From: Streptomyces sp. NBC_01298
GTDB taxonomy: Bacteria; Actinomycetota; Actinomycetes; Streptomycetales; Streptomycetaceae
Direction: 5' to 3'
Assembly: GCF_035978755.1 (NCBI RefSeq)
Contig: NZ_CP108414.1
Location: forward strand, 3,968,001 to 4,032,000
DNA: 64,000 nucleotides
Shown one piece after another: positions 16,629-25,129 of this stretch; the stretch's first letter is position 1; each line of letters begins with the position of its first letter. The translations under genes were made by a program, and so were the position numbers. The notes under the pieces were generated by a model. That model did no database searches. It saw only the letters and a program-made list of their open reading frames with translations, and was not told where the DNA came from.

Positions 16629-17228
16629 GTGGTGGGCGTACGCATGGGGCTGACGGCCGAGAAGGTGACCGTCGTGGGGGCCGAGGTGGCGGATGACGTC
16701 GGGCTGCACCGGTTGACCATGGCGCAGGTCGCGCGGCGGCTCGGGGTGCAGGACGCGAGCCTCTACGCGCACGTCCGCAGCCTGGAGGACCTCCGCGGGC
16801 GGATCGCGCTGCTGGCGGCGGACGAGAAGACGCTGCTCATCGCGGAGGCGACGGCGGGGCTCGCCGGTAAGGACGCGCTCTTCGCGTTCGCCAACGCCTG
16901 GCGGGAGTACGCCCACAAGCACCCCGGGCGTTACGCGGCCACCCAGGCCCCGGGCAGGATCGACCCCGAGCTGGCCGCGAAGGCCGCCGGGCCGGGCCGC
17001 GCGATCGCGCTGACGTACGGCATGCTGCGCGGCTACGGGCTGGCGGAGCCCGATCTGACCGACGCGGCCCGGCTGTTGCGCAGCACGTTCCACGGGTTCG
17101 TGGCCCTGGAGGCCTCGGGCGGTTTCGCCCACGCGCGGGAGCCGCAGGCCTCCTGGCTCTGGTCCCTCGACGCCCTGCACCACCTGCTGAGGCAGCGCGG
17201 CATCGCCCGCCGGGGAGACTGCGCGTGA
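16629..17228 (+). CDS. TetR/AcrR family transcriptional regulator (WHG-type C-terminal domain)
   Basis: The 199-residue regulator has an N-terminal helix-turn-helix (LTMAQVARRLGVQDASLYAH, about 30-49) and a C-terminal ligand domain with the WHG-family features LRSTFHGFVALEASGGF. Start GTG 16629 has GGGGAGG five bases upstream. The stop overlaps the hydrolase start as GTGA, so the two are co-translated; the hydrolase may destroy or modify the regulator's ligand. The promoter region carries repeated CCTAG elements. Confidence 0.88.
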   Translation: MVGVRMGLTAEKVTVVGAEVADDVGLHRLTMAQVARRLGVQDASLYAHVRSLEDLRGRIALLAADEKTLLIAEATAGLAGKDALFAFANAWREYAHKHPGRYAATQAPGRIDPELAAKAAGPGRAIALTYGMLRGYGLAEPDLTDAARLLRSTFHGFVALEASGGFAHAREPQASWLWSLDALHHLLRQRGIARRGDCA

Positions 17229-18127
17229 GCGCCGTGAGCGCCCCGACCGTCGGCCGCCTGCGCGTGCCGGGCGCGACCCTGCGCTACGAGGTGCGCGGCC
17301 GGGGCCCGCTCCTGCTGCTGATCCCCGGCGGGACCGGCGGCGCGGCCGCCTTCGACGGAGTCGCCGAGGCCTTGGCCGCCGAGTACACCGTCGCGTCCTA
17401 CGATCCGCGCGGCCTGTCCCGCAGCCCGCTGGACGCACCGGAGGCCGGGCAGAGCGTGGCCGAGCACGCCGAGGACGCGCTGCGGCTGCTGGATCTGCTG
17501 TCGCCCGGCGAGCCCGCCCGGGTCTTCGCCTCCAGTTCGGGCGCGATCGCGGCCCTGCACCTGCTGGCGGCCCGGCCCGAACGCTTCGTACGGCTCGTGG
17601 CGCACGAGCCGCCGTTGGTGGAGGTGCTCCCGGACGCCCCCGCGCACCGCGCCTTCCTCGCCCGCGTACGGGACACCCTGGACGCGGAGGGGCTGATGCC
17701 GGCGATCGGGGTGTTCGCGGCGGGGCTGAAGGGCGGGCCGGACGGGGACGCCCCCGTTCCCGAGCTACCCGCGCCGGCCGCCCCGCCGCCGCACGCGGCC
17801 GCCCGGGCCGCGCGGACGATGGCCGACCTGCCCTACTTCCTCGGGCGGATCGTGCCGAGTTTCATGGCCCACTCCCCGGACCTCCGGCGGCTGGAGGCGG
17901 TCTCGGACCGGCTCGTTCTCGCCGGCGGCCGGGATTCGCGGGGCGAGCTGCCCTACCGCCCGGCCGCGTACCTCGCCGAGCGCTTCGGCGGAGAGCTGCT
18001 GCACTTCCCCGGCGGGCACACCGGCCTGACCACGCACCCCGCCGAGTTCGGCGGGGTGCTCCGGCAGGCCTTCCGGGACCAGGCCTTCGGGGACCGGGCC
18101 TTCCGGGACCAGGCCTTCGGGTACTAG
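17225..18127 (+). CDS. alpha/beta-fold hydrolase
   Basis: The 300-residue cytoplasmic hydrolase has the oxyanion region LLLIPGGTGGAA, the YDPRGLSRS segment after strand 4, the nucleophile elbow ASSSG (probable Ser104), and the catalytic His in FPGGHTGLTTHP. It is coupled to the upstream TetR gene. The last 17 residues are an internal duplication (FRDQAFG units) from a DNA repeat. Its TAG stop and the stop of the convergent transglycosylase gene use the same CTAG. Substrate unknown. Confidence 0.88.
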   Translation: MSAVSAPTVGRLRVPGATLRYEVRGRGPLLLLIPGGTGGAAAFDGVAEALAAEYTVASYDPRGLSRSPLDAPEAGQSVAEHAEDALRLLDLLSPGEPARVFASSSGAIAALHLLAARPERFVRLVAHEPPLVEVLPDAPAHRAFLARVRDTLDAEGLMPAIGVFAAGLKGGPDGDAPVPELPAPAAPPPHAAARAARTMADLPYFLGRIVPSFMAHSPDLRRLEAVSDRLVLAGGRDSRGELPYRPAAYLAERFGGELLHFPGGHTGLTTHPAEFGGVLRQAFRDQAFGDRAFRDQAFGY

Positions 18128-19860
18128 GCCTTGCGGGTCCGGCGCTCGGTCGTCGCCGACTTCGTCGTCGCCGGCTTGTCGGTGGCCGGCGGGTCGGTCG
18201 GCTCGGTCGGGTCGGTGACCGGGGGCGCGGTGACGGTGATCTCCAGGAAGAGCACCACCTGGTCCGAGATCCGCACGCGGAGCGTGTACGTACCCGCGGC
18301 GACGCCCGTGGTGGACAGTTCCGGCAGGGCGGTCTTGCCGTCCGCGCCGGTCGCCGGGAGCGCCAGCTCCGTCAGCTTCTTGCCGTCCTTGTCCAGGAAG
18401 TACGGGGTCTCCCCCGCCTTGGCCGGGTCCGCCGGGACCCACTTCCCGTCCTTGTCCTTGGCGCCGAGCCCGGCCGTGGCCTTGGCCCCGGCGACCGGCT
18501 TGTCCTTCGCCGTCGCCAGGAACTGCACGCCCTTGATCCCGGTGCCGGCCACCGCGGTCAGCGGCTTGCCCGCGTTCTCGTCGCTGCGGATCAGCTGGTC
18601 CGCCTCGGGGACGGGGACCGGCGTGGCCGGGGTGACCGTGCCCGCGATCCTCACGGAGACCTCGGACGAAGCGTAGGCCGAGGCGCGCAGGGTGAAGTCG
18701 CCCGCCTTGCGGCCCGCCTTCAGCTTCGGGACCCGGATCAGGCCCTTTGCGTCGGTGTTCAGGACGGCGAATTCCTTGCCGTCGGCCGCGAACACGGTGC
18801 GGCCGGTGGTGTCGTCGTCGATCGAGACCACGATCCGCTGGCCGACGGCCGGCATGCCGTCGCTCAGCACCGCCTTGATGAGCGGAGTGCGCGCGAACTC
18901 GGTCCCGGCCTCGGCCGTGAGCTCCCGCGTGCCGATCCTGACCAGCTTGTCCAGGGTCGGGGTGGGCTTCGGGGTCGGCGTCGGAGTGGGAGTCGGCGTC
19001 GGCGTGGGGGTCGGCGTAGGCGTCGGCGTCGGAGTGGGGGTCGGCGTCGGCGTAGGCGTTGGCGTGGGGTTGTTGCCGGCCGGCGGGTTCGTGACCGGGG
19101 TCGTGCCCTGGCCGGCCTGGTACTGCCGCATGTAGCCGAGCACGGTGTTCACGTAATCGCGCGACCTGTTGTAGCTGAGGACCGCCTCGTCCAGGTCACC
19201 CGCCTTGGTGAGGTCGCGCTGCCCCGCGCAGAGGTAGAGGCCGGCGCCCAGCGCCGCGTCGTAGATGTTGTTCGGGTCGCGCTTGGCGTCGGCGTTGCCG
19301 TCGGCGCCCCAGGTGGACCAGGTGGAGGGGATGAACTGCATCGGGCCGACCGCGCGGTCGTACTGCGGGTCCGCGTCCCACTCGCCCTTGTCGGTGTCCT
19401 TGACCTCGGCGAAGCCGTTGCCGTCCAGGCGGGGCCCGCGGATCGGCTTCTCGGTGTACCCGTCGGCCTTGAGCCCGTAGCCGGAGGCGTGTACGGACTC
19501 CACCCGGCCTATGCCCGCGAGCAGTTGCCAGGGCAGGTGGCAGCCGGGGAGGGCCGCGGCCACCGAGATCCCGGCGCGCTTGTAGGCGTCGAGGGCGGTC
19601 GCGGGTATGCCCGCGGTGGCTCCGTCGGGGCTGGCGGCGCCGGGGATCGCCGGCGGCGGGTCGGCGACCAGGTCCGGAAGCTCCAGGCGGGCGTCACCGC
19701 GATCGGTCGCCTGGGGGCTGTCGGGGGTCGGCTCGGCTTCCCCCGCGCCCGCGATCGGCGTGTTGGTCACGACGGCGGCGGTGGTCAGGCTGGCCGCGAG
19801 GGCGGCCGTGCACACGACTTTGCGCGAGGTGTTGACGAGGTGACGGTGAAGTGGCTTCAC
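18124..19860 (-). CDS. secreted lytic transglycosylase-like protein with a Pro-Thr stalk
   Basis: The 578-residue exported protein starts at GTG 19860 (GGGGGG upstream) with a signal sequence ending around IAGAG. The catalytic soluble-lytic-transglycosylase domain holds the glutamate in GIGRVESVHASG and the GPMQFIPSTW motif. A (PT)n stalk of about 40 residues follows. The C-terminal half is built from Ig-like or carboxypeptidase-regulatory-like beta modules (IVVSIDDDTTGRTVF; GVAAGTYTLRVRIS). It should cleave peptidoglycan glycan strands outside the cell, with the stalk spanning the wall. Confidence 0.88.
   Translation of the reverse strand: MKPLHRHLVNTSRKVVCTAALAASLTTAAVVTNTPIAGAGEAEPTPDSPQATDRGDARLELPDLVADPPPAIPGAASPDGATAGIPATALDAYKRAGISVAAALPGCHLPWQLLAGIGRVESVHASGYGLKADGYTEKPIRGPRLDGNGFAEVKDTDKGEWDADPQYDRAVGPMQFIPSTWSTWGADGNADAKRDPNNIYDAALGAGLYLCAGQRDLTKAGDLDEAVLSYNRSRDYVNTVLGYMRQYQAGQGTTPVTNPPAGNNPTPTPTPTPTPTPTPTPTPTPTPTPTPTPTPTPKPTPTLDKLVRIGTRELTAEAGTEFARTPLIKAVLSDGMPAVGQRIVVSIDDDTTGRTVFAADGKEFAVLNTDAKGLIRVPKLKAGRKAGDFTLRASAYASSEVSVRIAGTVTPATPVPVPEADQLIRSDENAGKPLTAVAGTGIKGVQFLATAKDKPVAGAKATAGLGAKDKDGKWVPADPAKAGETPYFLDKDGKKLTELALPATGADGKTALPELSTTGVAAGTYTLRVRISDQVVLFLEITVTAPPVTDPTEPTDPPATDKPATTKSATTERRTRKA
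18957..19072. repeat. 6-base microsatellite encoding the Pro-Thr stalk
   Basis: About 19 near-identical 6-base units (GTCGGC and GTGGGG variants on the plus strand) encode alternating Pro-Thr on the minus strand. Changes in copy number stay in frame and only alter the length of the wall-spanning stalk. Confidence 0.85.
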
Positions 19861-20067
19861 AGTGCGGCGATCCCCCCAGAGCGGAGGCCGGTCCGGGCCC
19901 CCGTAAAACGTAAATAACTCACATGTCGCTCCGCGCACCCCATACTGCTTCGCGCGGACGGCCGAACGGGGCCGTGGAGGTTAACTGTCTATCAGTTCTT
20001 CGCCCAAGACTCACCGGCACCCCTGGAGATGTGGCCCACCCTTCGCCTTCCCTTCACCGGATTTCTC

Positions 20068-20660
20068 CAAGGACGCCCCGGCCTTCAGGCCGGGAGCAAT
20101 GGGTCCTCGGGTCGGAGGTGTGTCGTCCACCGCTCTCGGCCTGCTCCTAGCTGAGTGGGACCCGTGCCGGCGGATCTGGAACGAGCGCTGCGCGAAGTCG
20201 AAGCAGACGCACCTTTGGAACAAGCGCCGGCCCGATGGCATGGACAAGCGGATGTGTGGTCCGGGGCAGCTCGACAAGATGCTGACCGAGGCCCGCAAGG
20301 CCGCCGACGCGGCGATCTGCGCGACGAAGGCGGCTCTGGTCGAGATGGGCCGAAGGCGCGGGCGGACCGTGCACCTGGTACACCCCGCGCACACCACCAT
20401 GGACTGTGCGCAGTGCGGAGCGAGAACCAAGCACGCGCTACCCCTCTCGGAACGAACGTATACCTGCACCGCGTACGGAGCCGTGTCCCCCAGGGACAAG
20501 AACTCCGCCCGCGTGATGCTGGTCCGGGCTGGTCTCAATCCGGCTGGTGCTGAGGGCACAAGACCACCCGGGGCGCCGCCCCAAGTGGCCGCCTGAGCCA
20601 GAAATCCCCGATCAGCCCTGGAGGGCGAGGAATCCCCTCCCTTCAGGGAGGGGAGGATTC
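20068..20660 (+). mobile_element. degraded IS200/IS605-type (TnpB) element
   Basis: The element is bounded by two hairpins with identical TTCA loops. The left stem is CCCGGCC/GGCCGGG (20077-20094). The right stem is TCCCCTCCC/GGGAGGGGA (20633-20654), followed by GGATTCAA. The right hairpin looks like the right end, and omega-RNA region, of Streptomyces TnpB elements. It encloses an internally deleted tnpB frame, and there is no tnpA. Confidence 0.7.
20099..20596 (+). pseudogene. internally deleted TnpB (RNA-guided nuclease) remnant
   Basis: The 165-codon frame joins an N-terminal TnpB-like piece (AEWDPCRRIWNERCAKSKQT through QLDKMLTEARK) directly to the C-terminal piece with the zinc finger (HTTMDCAQCGARTKHALPL) and the last RuvC region (VSPRDKNSARVMLVRAG). 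Full TnpB is about 350-400 residues, so the middle, including the first RuvC acidic residues, is gone. The zinc finger is damaged too: the expected second CxxC reads CTAY. It cannot be an active nuclease, though the right-end RNA might persist. Confidence 0.75.
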
Positions 20661-20758
20661 AAAGGACCTTGCCCGGATGTGGACGAGGGACTTAGGTCCC
20701 TGCCCGATTCGCACCAATGGCACCTACTTGAGCGCTCTACGATCTTTATCCTTGGGGA

Positions 20759-21559
20759 ATGGCAACCAGCAAGAAGGACCAGCGGCGCGAGGCCCGGACG
20801 CGGATGCGCGAGGAGCGCGAGGCGCAGGCCCGGCGCGAGAAGCTGCGCGGGCGCGTGCTGATCGGCGGCGCGCTGGTCGCCGTACTGGCCCTGGCCGTGG
20901 GCATCGGCCTGTACACGGCGAATTCCTCGGACTCCGGTGACGAGGCGGCCGGCAAGCCCTTCGTCCAGCCGGCCAACACCACCGGCAAGGACGGGATCGT
21001 CATCCCGTACGGCAAGGCCGACGCGAAGAACGTCCTCTCCGTGTGGCTCGACCCGCGCTGCCCCTACTGCGCGGGCGTGGAGATCGGCCTCGGCAAGACC
21101 CTCAAGGAGCAGGCCGACGCGGGCACCTACCGCGTCGAGTACCACTTCGCCACGTTCCTGGACAAGGCTCTGGGCGGCGGCAAGGGCTCCAAGCGGGCGG
21201 TCAACGCGCTGGGCGCGGCGGCGAACGAGAGCCCGGAGAAGTTCATGGAGTACCTCCAGGTGCTCTACGCGAACCACCCGGAGAAGGAAACGGACGACAA
21301 GTTCGGCTCCACGGCCACCCTGCTGGACCTCGCGGACCAGGTCCCGGGGCTGCGCACGCCCGCCTTCAACAAGGCGGTCAAGGAACTCACCTACATGCCG
21401 TGGGTCGAGAAGGTCGGCCAGGCCTTCTACGACCAGAACATGCAGGGCACGCCGGACGTCTCCATCAACGGCAAGAAGCTCACCGTGAACTCGGGCCAGG
21501 GCATCGACTCGATCACCCCGGACGCCTTCAAGAAGCTGATCACCGAGAACCTGAAGTAA
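20759..21559 (+). CDS. DsbA-family thioredoxin-like membrane-anchored oxidoreductase
   Basis: The 266-residue protein has a charged cytoplasmic N-terminus (1-32), one membrane helix (about 33-52), and an extracellular thioredoxin-fold domain with the redox motif C101-P-Y-C104. The helical insertion typical of DsbA-like proteins follows, and a cis-Pro segment QGTPDVSINGKKL lies near the end. It should oxidise or isomerise disulfides in secreted proteins, which fits the many Cys-containing exported proteins in this window. The ATG at 20759 lacks a well-spaced ribosome site. Confidence 0.88.
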   Translation: MATSKKDQRREARTRMREEREAQARREKLRGRVLIGGALVAVLALAVGIGLYTANSSDSGDEAAGKPFVQPANTTGKDGIVIPYGKADAKNVLSVWLDPRCPYCAGVEIGLGKTLKEQADAGTYRVEYHFATFLDKALGGGKGSKRAVNALGAAANESPEKFMEYLQVLYANHPEKETDDKFGSTATLLDLADQVPGLRTPAFNKAVKELTYMPWVEKVGQAFYDQNMQGTPDVSINGKKLTVNSGQGIDSITPDAFKKLITENLK

Positions 21560-21582
21560 CGGGCCGGGCGGCGGCGGTCGAG

Positions 21583-22101
21583 TCAGCCCTGCCCCGGCGC
21601 CGCCTTGGCCTTCTCGTCGAGCTGGTCCCCGTACCCGCCGGCCGTCCAGACGTGGTGGCGGAACCGCTCCGGGCTCGCCACGCCCTCCCACGGACCGCCC
21701 GACGCGAAGAACACCCCGTCGCACGCGGAGCAGAACCGGGCCCCCGCGGCGGCCGCGGCCGCCCGGTCGGCGCCGGCCTCCACGCGCCGCTTGTCCTTGC
21801 CCTCGCTCCGGATGACGGCGACCGTCCCCCACATCACGAGCAGCGCGGCGACGATCCCCACCGGCAGGAGCCACGGCCAGTCCCGGTCGTCGGCGTAGTA
21901 CGCGGCCGCGGCGACGGCCAGCCCGGCGATGACGGTGCCCTCGATGAAGTTCGAGCAGCCGTCGCCGAACGTGTTCGGCGCCGGAGCGAGCCGTATCCGG
22001 TCCTTGCCTCGCCGCACGTCGCCGACCGGGACGGTGTCCCCCGTCCCGCAGCCGGGGCACATCACCGGCCCGCCGTACACTTCCCCGCTGTTGTCCGTCA
22101 T
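21583..22101 (-). CDS. membrane protein with zinc-ribbon motifs, unknown function
   Basis: The 172-residue product starts MTDNSGEV, although the in-frame ATG at 22110 is equally possible. It has an N-terminal CPGCG half-ribbon (about 15-19), two adjacent membrane helices (about 53-90), and a second CSAC element in FCSACDGVFFASGG. The two Cys pairs on either side of the membrane hairpin may form one zinc site. The end (ERFRHHVWTAGGYGDQLD) is conserved-looking. It is divergent from the STAND operon. Function not recognised. Confidence 0.72.
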   Translation of the reverse strand: MTDNSGEVYGGPVMCPGCGTGDTVPVGDVRRGKDRIRLAPAPNTFGDGCSNFIEGTVIAGLAVAAAAYYADDRDWPWLLPVGIVAALLVMWGTVAVIRSEGKDKRRVEAGADRAAAAAAGARFCSACDGVFFASGGPWEGVASPERFRHHVWTAGGYGDQLDEKAKAAPGQG

Positions 22102-22198
22102 AGGCTCCATGATGACGGTGGTCCCGGAACCAACGGCCGCAGCCCGGCGTTTCCTTGGTCGTACGTACGGGATCCGGGAACACGGGGGTGGGCACGAG

Positions 22199-22668
22199 AT
22201 GCTGGCCGAATCATTGGCGGCGTTGGCCGCGGCGGGGGGCGCCGCGGTCGTGCAGGCCGCGACGACGGACGCGTGGACGGAACTGCGCGACCGGGTCGCG
22301 CGGTGGTTCGGGCGGGGCGACGGCGAGCTGGAGCGGGTGCAGCTGGAACGGCTGGACCGGAGCGCGGCAGAACTCACGGCGGGGGCCGGGTCGGAGCAGG
22401 CACAGACCCTCCAGGCGACGGTGTGGCGGACCCGCATCGAAGACCTCCTCGAGGGTCTGGACGATACGGAGCGCGAGCAGGCGGCCGCAGAACTGCGCGC
22501 CCTGCTGGCGGACACGAATACGGCCGGCGCGGTCTCGGCCGGAGCCGGTGGCGTGGCCGCCGGGCGGGACGTCAGCGTGAAGGCCGAGGGCGGATCGATC
22601 GCGGCGGCCGTGCTGCACGGGGGCGCGCACATCGGCCCCCTCCGGTGCCGGATCCGGCCCAGGGCTGA
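22199..22668 (+). CDS. small coiled-coil/Gly-rich protein upstream of the STAND ATPase, with probable frameshift
   Basis: From ATG 22199 the frame encodes about 146 residues. An Ala-rich start (MLAESLAALAAAGGAAVVQA) is followed by charged helices (about 20-110) and a Gly/Val strand-rich tail (GGVAAGRDVSVKAEGGSIAA, AVLHGGAHIGP). The tail resembles the G-N/G-D repeats seen at the ends of proteins paired with bacterial STAND ATPases. At the C5 run 22636-22640 the natural ending (PPVPDPAQG then TGA at 22666-22668) lies in the next frame, so one base seems to be missing. Without the shift the frame runs on uselessly. Confidence 0.6.
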
Positions 22669-22817
22669 CCGGACCGGCGTTCCCAAGCCTCCCCACACCG
22701 CCGGTCGGTGGCATTCAGGTCCACGCTGCGCAGGGCAGCCTGGCGGCGCACCACATCGACCAGGTCACCTACCAGGCAGCTCCCCGGCCTGCCGTCTCCT
22801 GGCCGCACCAGGTCGGG

Positions 22818-25112
22818 GTGATCCCCCGCCGGGCCGGTTCGTTCCAGGACCGGGCCGAGGTGCGGCAGCTGAGCTCCGCCGTGGAGGGCGGCGGCACGGC
22901 GGTGCTCTGTCAGGTCCTGGCCGGGATGGGCGGGGTGGGCAAGACCCAGCTCGCGGCCGACCACGCCCGCCGCGCCTGGGCCACCGGGCAGGTCGACCTC
23001 CTGGTCTGGGTCACCGCCGCCACCCGCCAGGCCGTCATCGACGCCTACTCCCGGGCCGCCGCCGACATCCTGCACACGGACCCCGCCGACCCCGAGCGGG
23101 CCGCGCAGGCGTTCCTGGCCTGGCTCGAACCCAAGCCCGTACCCGGACCCCGCTGGCTGATCGTCCTGGACGACGTCGCCGACCCGGCCGACCTGCGCGA
23201 CCTGTGGCCGCCCGTCCACGCGGTCGGCCGGACCCTGGTCACCACCCGGCGCCGCGACGCCGCCCTCGCCACCCACGGCCGTCTGGTCCCGGTGGGCCTG
23301 TTCACTCCCGCCGAGGCCACGGCCCACCTCCGGCAGGCCCTGGCCGCCCAGGGGCGCGACGAACCCGAGGCGAACCTCGCCGCCCTGGCCGAGGACCTGG
23401 GCCACCTCCCCCTCGCCCTGTCCCAGGCCGCCGCCTACCTCGTCGACACCCACATCACGGTCGCCCGCTACCGCGCCCGCCTCGCCGACCGCGCGCGCCA
23501 CCTGGCCGACCTGCTCCCCGAGCCCGACGCCCTGCCCGACGACCAGGCCACCCCCGCGACGGCCGCCTGGTCCCTGTCCGTGGACCGCGCGGACGAGCTC
23601 CGCCCGGCGGGCCTGGCGCGGCCGATGCTCCAGCTCGCGGCGATGCTCGACCCGAACGGGATCCCGCACCGGGTCCTGGCCGGTGAAGCGGCCCTCAGGT
23701 ACCTCACGGGGCACCGCGCGTTCCTGCACCGCCACAGCCCCGCCCCGGAACCCCCCGCGGTCACCGAGGAGGAGGCGACCGGAGCGCTGCGGGCGCTCCA
23801 CCGCATGAGCCTGATCGACCACTCGCCCGACGAGGCCCACCAGGCCGTACGCGTTCACCAGCTCGTCCAGCGGGCCGTACGCGACCCGCTCTCCCCCGAT
23901 CACCTGGACCTGCTCGCGCGCATCGCGGCCGCCGCTCTGAACAACACCTGGCCCGAGACGGAACGCGACGCCGTTCTGGCCGGCGCCCTGCGCGCCAACA
24001 CCACGGCTCTGAACGCGTGCGCCGAAGGTTCGCTGCACCAGCCCGCCGTCCACCGGGTGCTGTACCGCCTCGGAGACAGCCTCGGACGGGGCGGGCAAGT
24101 GGCCGCCGCCGTCCAGCACTTCCAGCACCTCACGGACACCGCCACCCGCTACTTGGGCCCGGACCACCCCAGCACCCTCACCAGCCGGGCCAGCCTCGCC
24201 ACCTGGCACGGGCAGGCGGGGGACGCCGTTGGGGCCGTGGAGACCATCACCCTCCTGGTGGAGGACCACCTTCGCGTACTGGGCCCGGACCACCCCAACA
24301 CCCTGACCGCCCGTTCCAACCTGGCCACCTTGCAGGGAAGGGCGGGGAATCCGGCCGGGGCGGTCGCCGCACTCGGTGCCCTGCTGGAGGACTGCGTGCG
24401 GGTCCTGGGCCCGGACCACCCGGACACCCTCACCACCCGGAACAACCTCGCCTCCTGCCTCGGCGAGGCGGGGGACCCGGCCGGGGCCGTGGCCGCGTTC
24501 ACCGACCTGGTGGAGGACTACCTGCGGGTGCTGGGCCCGGACCACCCCAACACGCTCGCGACCCGGAACAACCTGGCGGGCTGGCGCGGGAACGCGGGCG
24601 ATCCGGCCGGGGCCGCAGCCGCGTTCACCGCGCTGCTGGAGGACCAACTGCGGGTCCTGGGGCCGGACGATCCCACCACCCTCACCACCCGCTTCAACCT
24701 CATCCATCTGCGGGGCGAGGCCGGCGATCCGGCCGGGGCCGCGGACGCGGCCGCCGCCCTGCTGGAGGACCGCCTGCGGGTGCTGGGCCCGGACCACCCC
24801 GACACCCTCATCACCCGGCACAAGCTCGCCTACTTGCGGGGCCGGGCGGGGAATCCGGCCGGGGCGGTCACCGCACTCACCGCCCTGCTGGAGGACCGCC
24901 TGCGGGTGCTGGGCCCGGACCACCCCGACACCCTCACCACCCGCTTCAGCCTCGCCGCCTGGCAGGGCAAGGCAGGAGATCCGAGCGGGGCGGCCAGGAG
25001 CACCGCCGCCCTGATGGGGGACTTCCTGCGCCTACTGGGCCATCGGCCGTCCCACACCGTCACCACCCGGGCGCACCTCACCCACTGGCGCCGGGAGGCC
25101 GAGGAGGAATGA
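22818..25112 (+). CDS. NB-ARC/TPR STAND-type ATPase
   Basis: The 764 residues counted from GTG 22818 hold a Walker A GMGGVGKTQLA (36-46), Walker B WLIVLDDVAD (112-121), a TTRR sensor segment, and a GLPLAL-like GHLPLALSQAAAY. A winged-helix region follows, and then eight 42-residue TPR-like repeats (LGPDHPxTLTTRxNLA). Such proteins are NLR-like signalling or defence ATPases. The same frame is clearly coding back to a CTG at 22665 (QVHAAQGSLAAHHIDQV precedes the GTG) but has no ATG, GTG or TTG there. I list the GTG as the first canonical start; the true start is probably the CTG overlapping the upstream TGA. No effector domain is seen. Confidence 0.8.
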   Translation: MIPRRAGSFQDRAEVRQLSSAVEGGGTAVLCQVLAGMGGVGKTQLAADHARRAWATGQVDLLVWVTAATRQAVIDAYSRAAADILHTDPADPERAAQAFLAWLEPKPVPGPRWLIVLDDVADPADLRDLWPPVHAVGRTLVTTRRRDAALATHGRLVPVGLFTPAEATAHLRQALAAQGRDEPEANLAALAEDLGHLPLALSQAAAYLVDTHITVARYRARLADRARHLADLLPEPDALPDDQATPATAAWSLSVDRADELRPAGLARPMLQLAAMLDPNGIPHRVLAGEAALRYLTGHRAFLHRHSPAPEPPAVTEEEATGALRALHRMSLIDHSPDEAHQAVRVHQLVQRAVRDPLSPDHLDLLARIAAAALNNTWPETERDAVLAGALRANTTALNACAEGSLHQPAVHRVLYRLGDSLGRGGQVAAAVQHFQHLTDTATRYLGPDHPSTLTSRASLATWHGQAGDAVGAVETITLLVEDHLRVLGPDHPNTLTARSNLATLQGRAGNPAGAVAALGALLEDCVRVLGPDHPDTLTTRNNLASCLGEAGDPAGAVAAFTDLVEDYLRVLGPDHPNTLATRNNLAGWRGNAGDPAGAAAAFTALLEDQLRVLGPDDPTTLTTRFNLIHLRGEAGDPAGAADAAAALLEDRLRVLGPDHPDTLITRHKLAYLRGRAGNPAGAVTALTALLEDRLRVLGPDHPDTLTTRFSLAAWQGKAGDPSGAARSTAALMGDFLRLLGHRPSHTVTTRAHLTHWRREAEEE
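24150..25085 (+). repeat. 126-base tandem repeats encoding TPR units
   Basis: Seven full units and one partial unit recur with a 126-base period, each starting with CTGGGCCCGGACCACCC or a close variant (near 24281, 24407, 24533, 24785 and 24911, among others). Neighbouring units are more alike in DNA than the protein motif requires, which implies recent duplication or gene conversion. Confidence 0.85.
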
Positions 25113-25129
25113 CGCTCCCGGGGCGCCCT

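Larger units (their letters stand above)
19861..20758. other. 898-base gene-poor region carrying a TnpB remnant
   Basis: Upstream of the transglycosylase gene there is promoter-like AT-richer sequence around 19975-20000 (TTAACTGTCTATCAG). The rest, about 20068-20660, is a degraded IS605-type element listed separately. No other gene is supportable. Confidence 0.55.

Noticed and set aside
18957..19072. Short GTCGGC-type repeats considered as an iteron or origin
   Set aside because: They encode the Pro-Thr stalk of the transglycosylase and vary only as codons require.
24150..25085. Regular 126-base repeats considered as a CRISPR-like array
   Set aside because: The repeats are in frame, encode TPR units and have no unique spacers.
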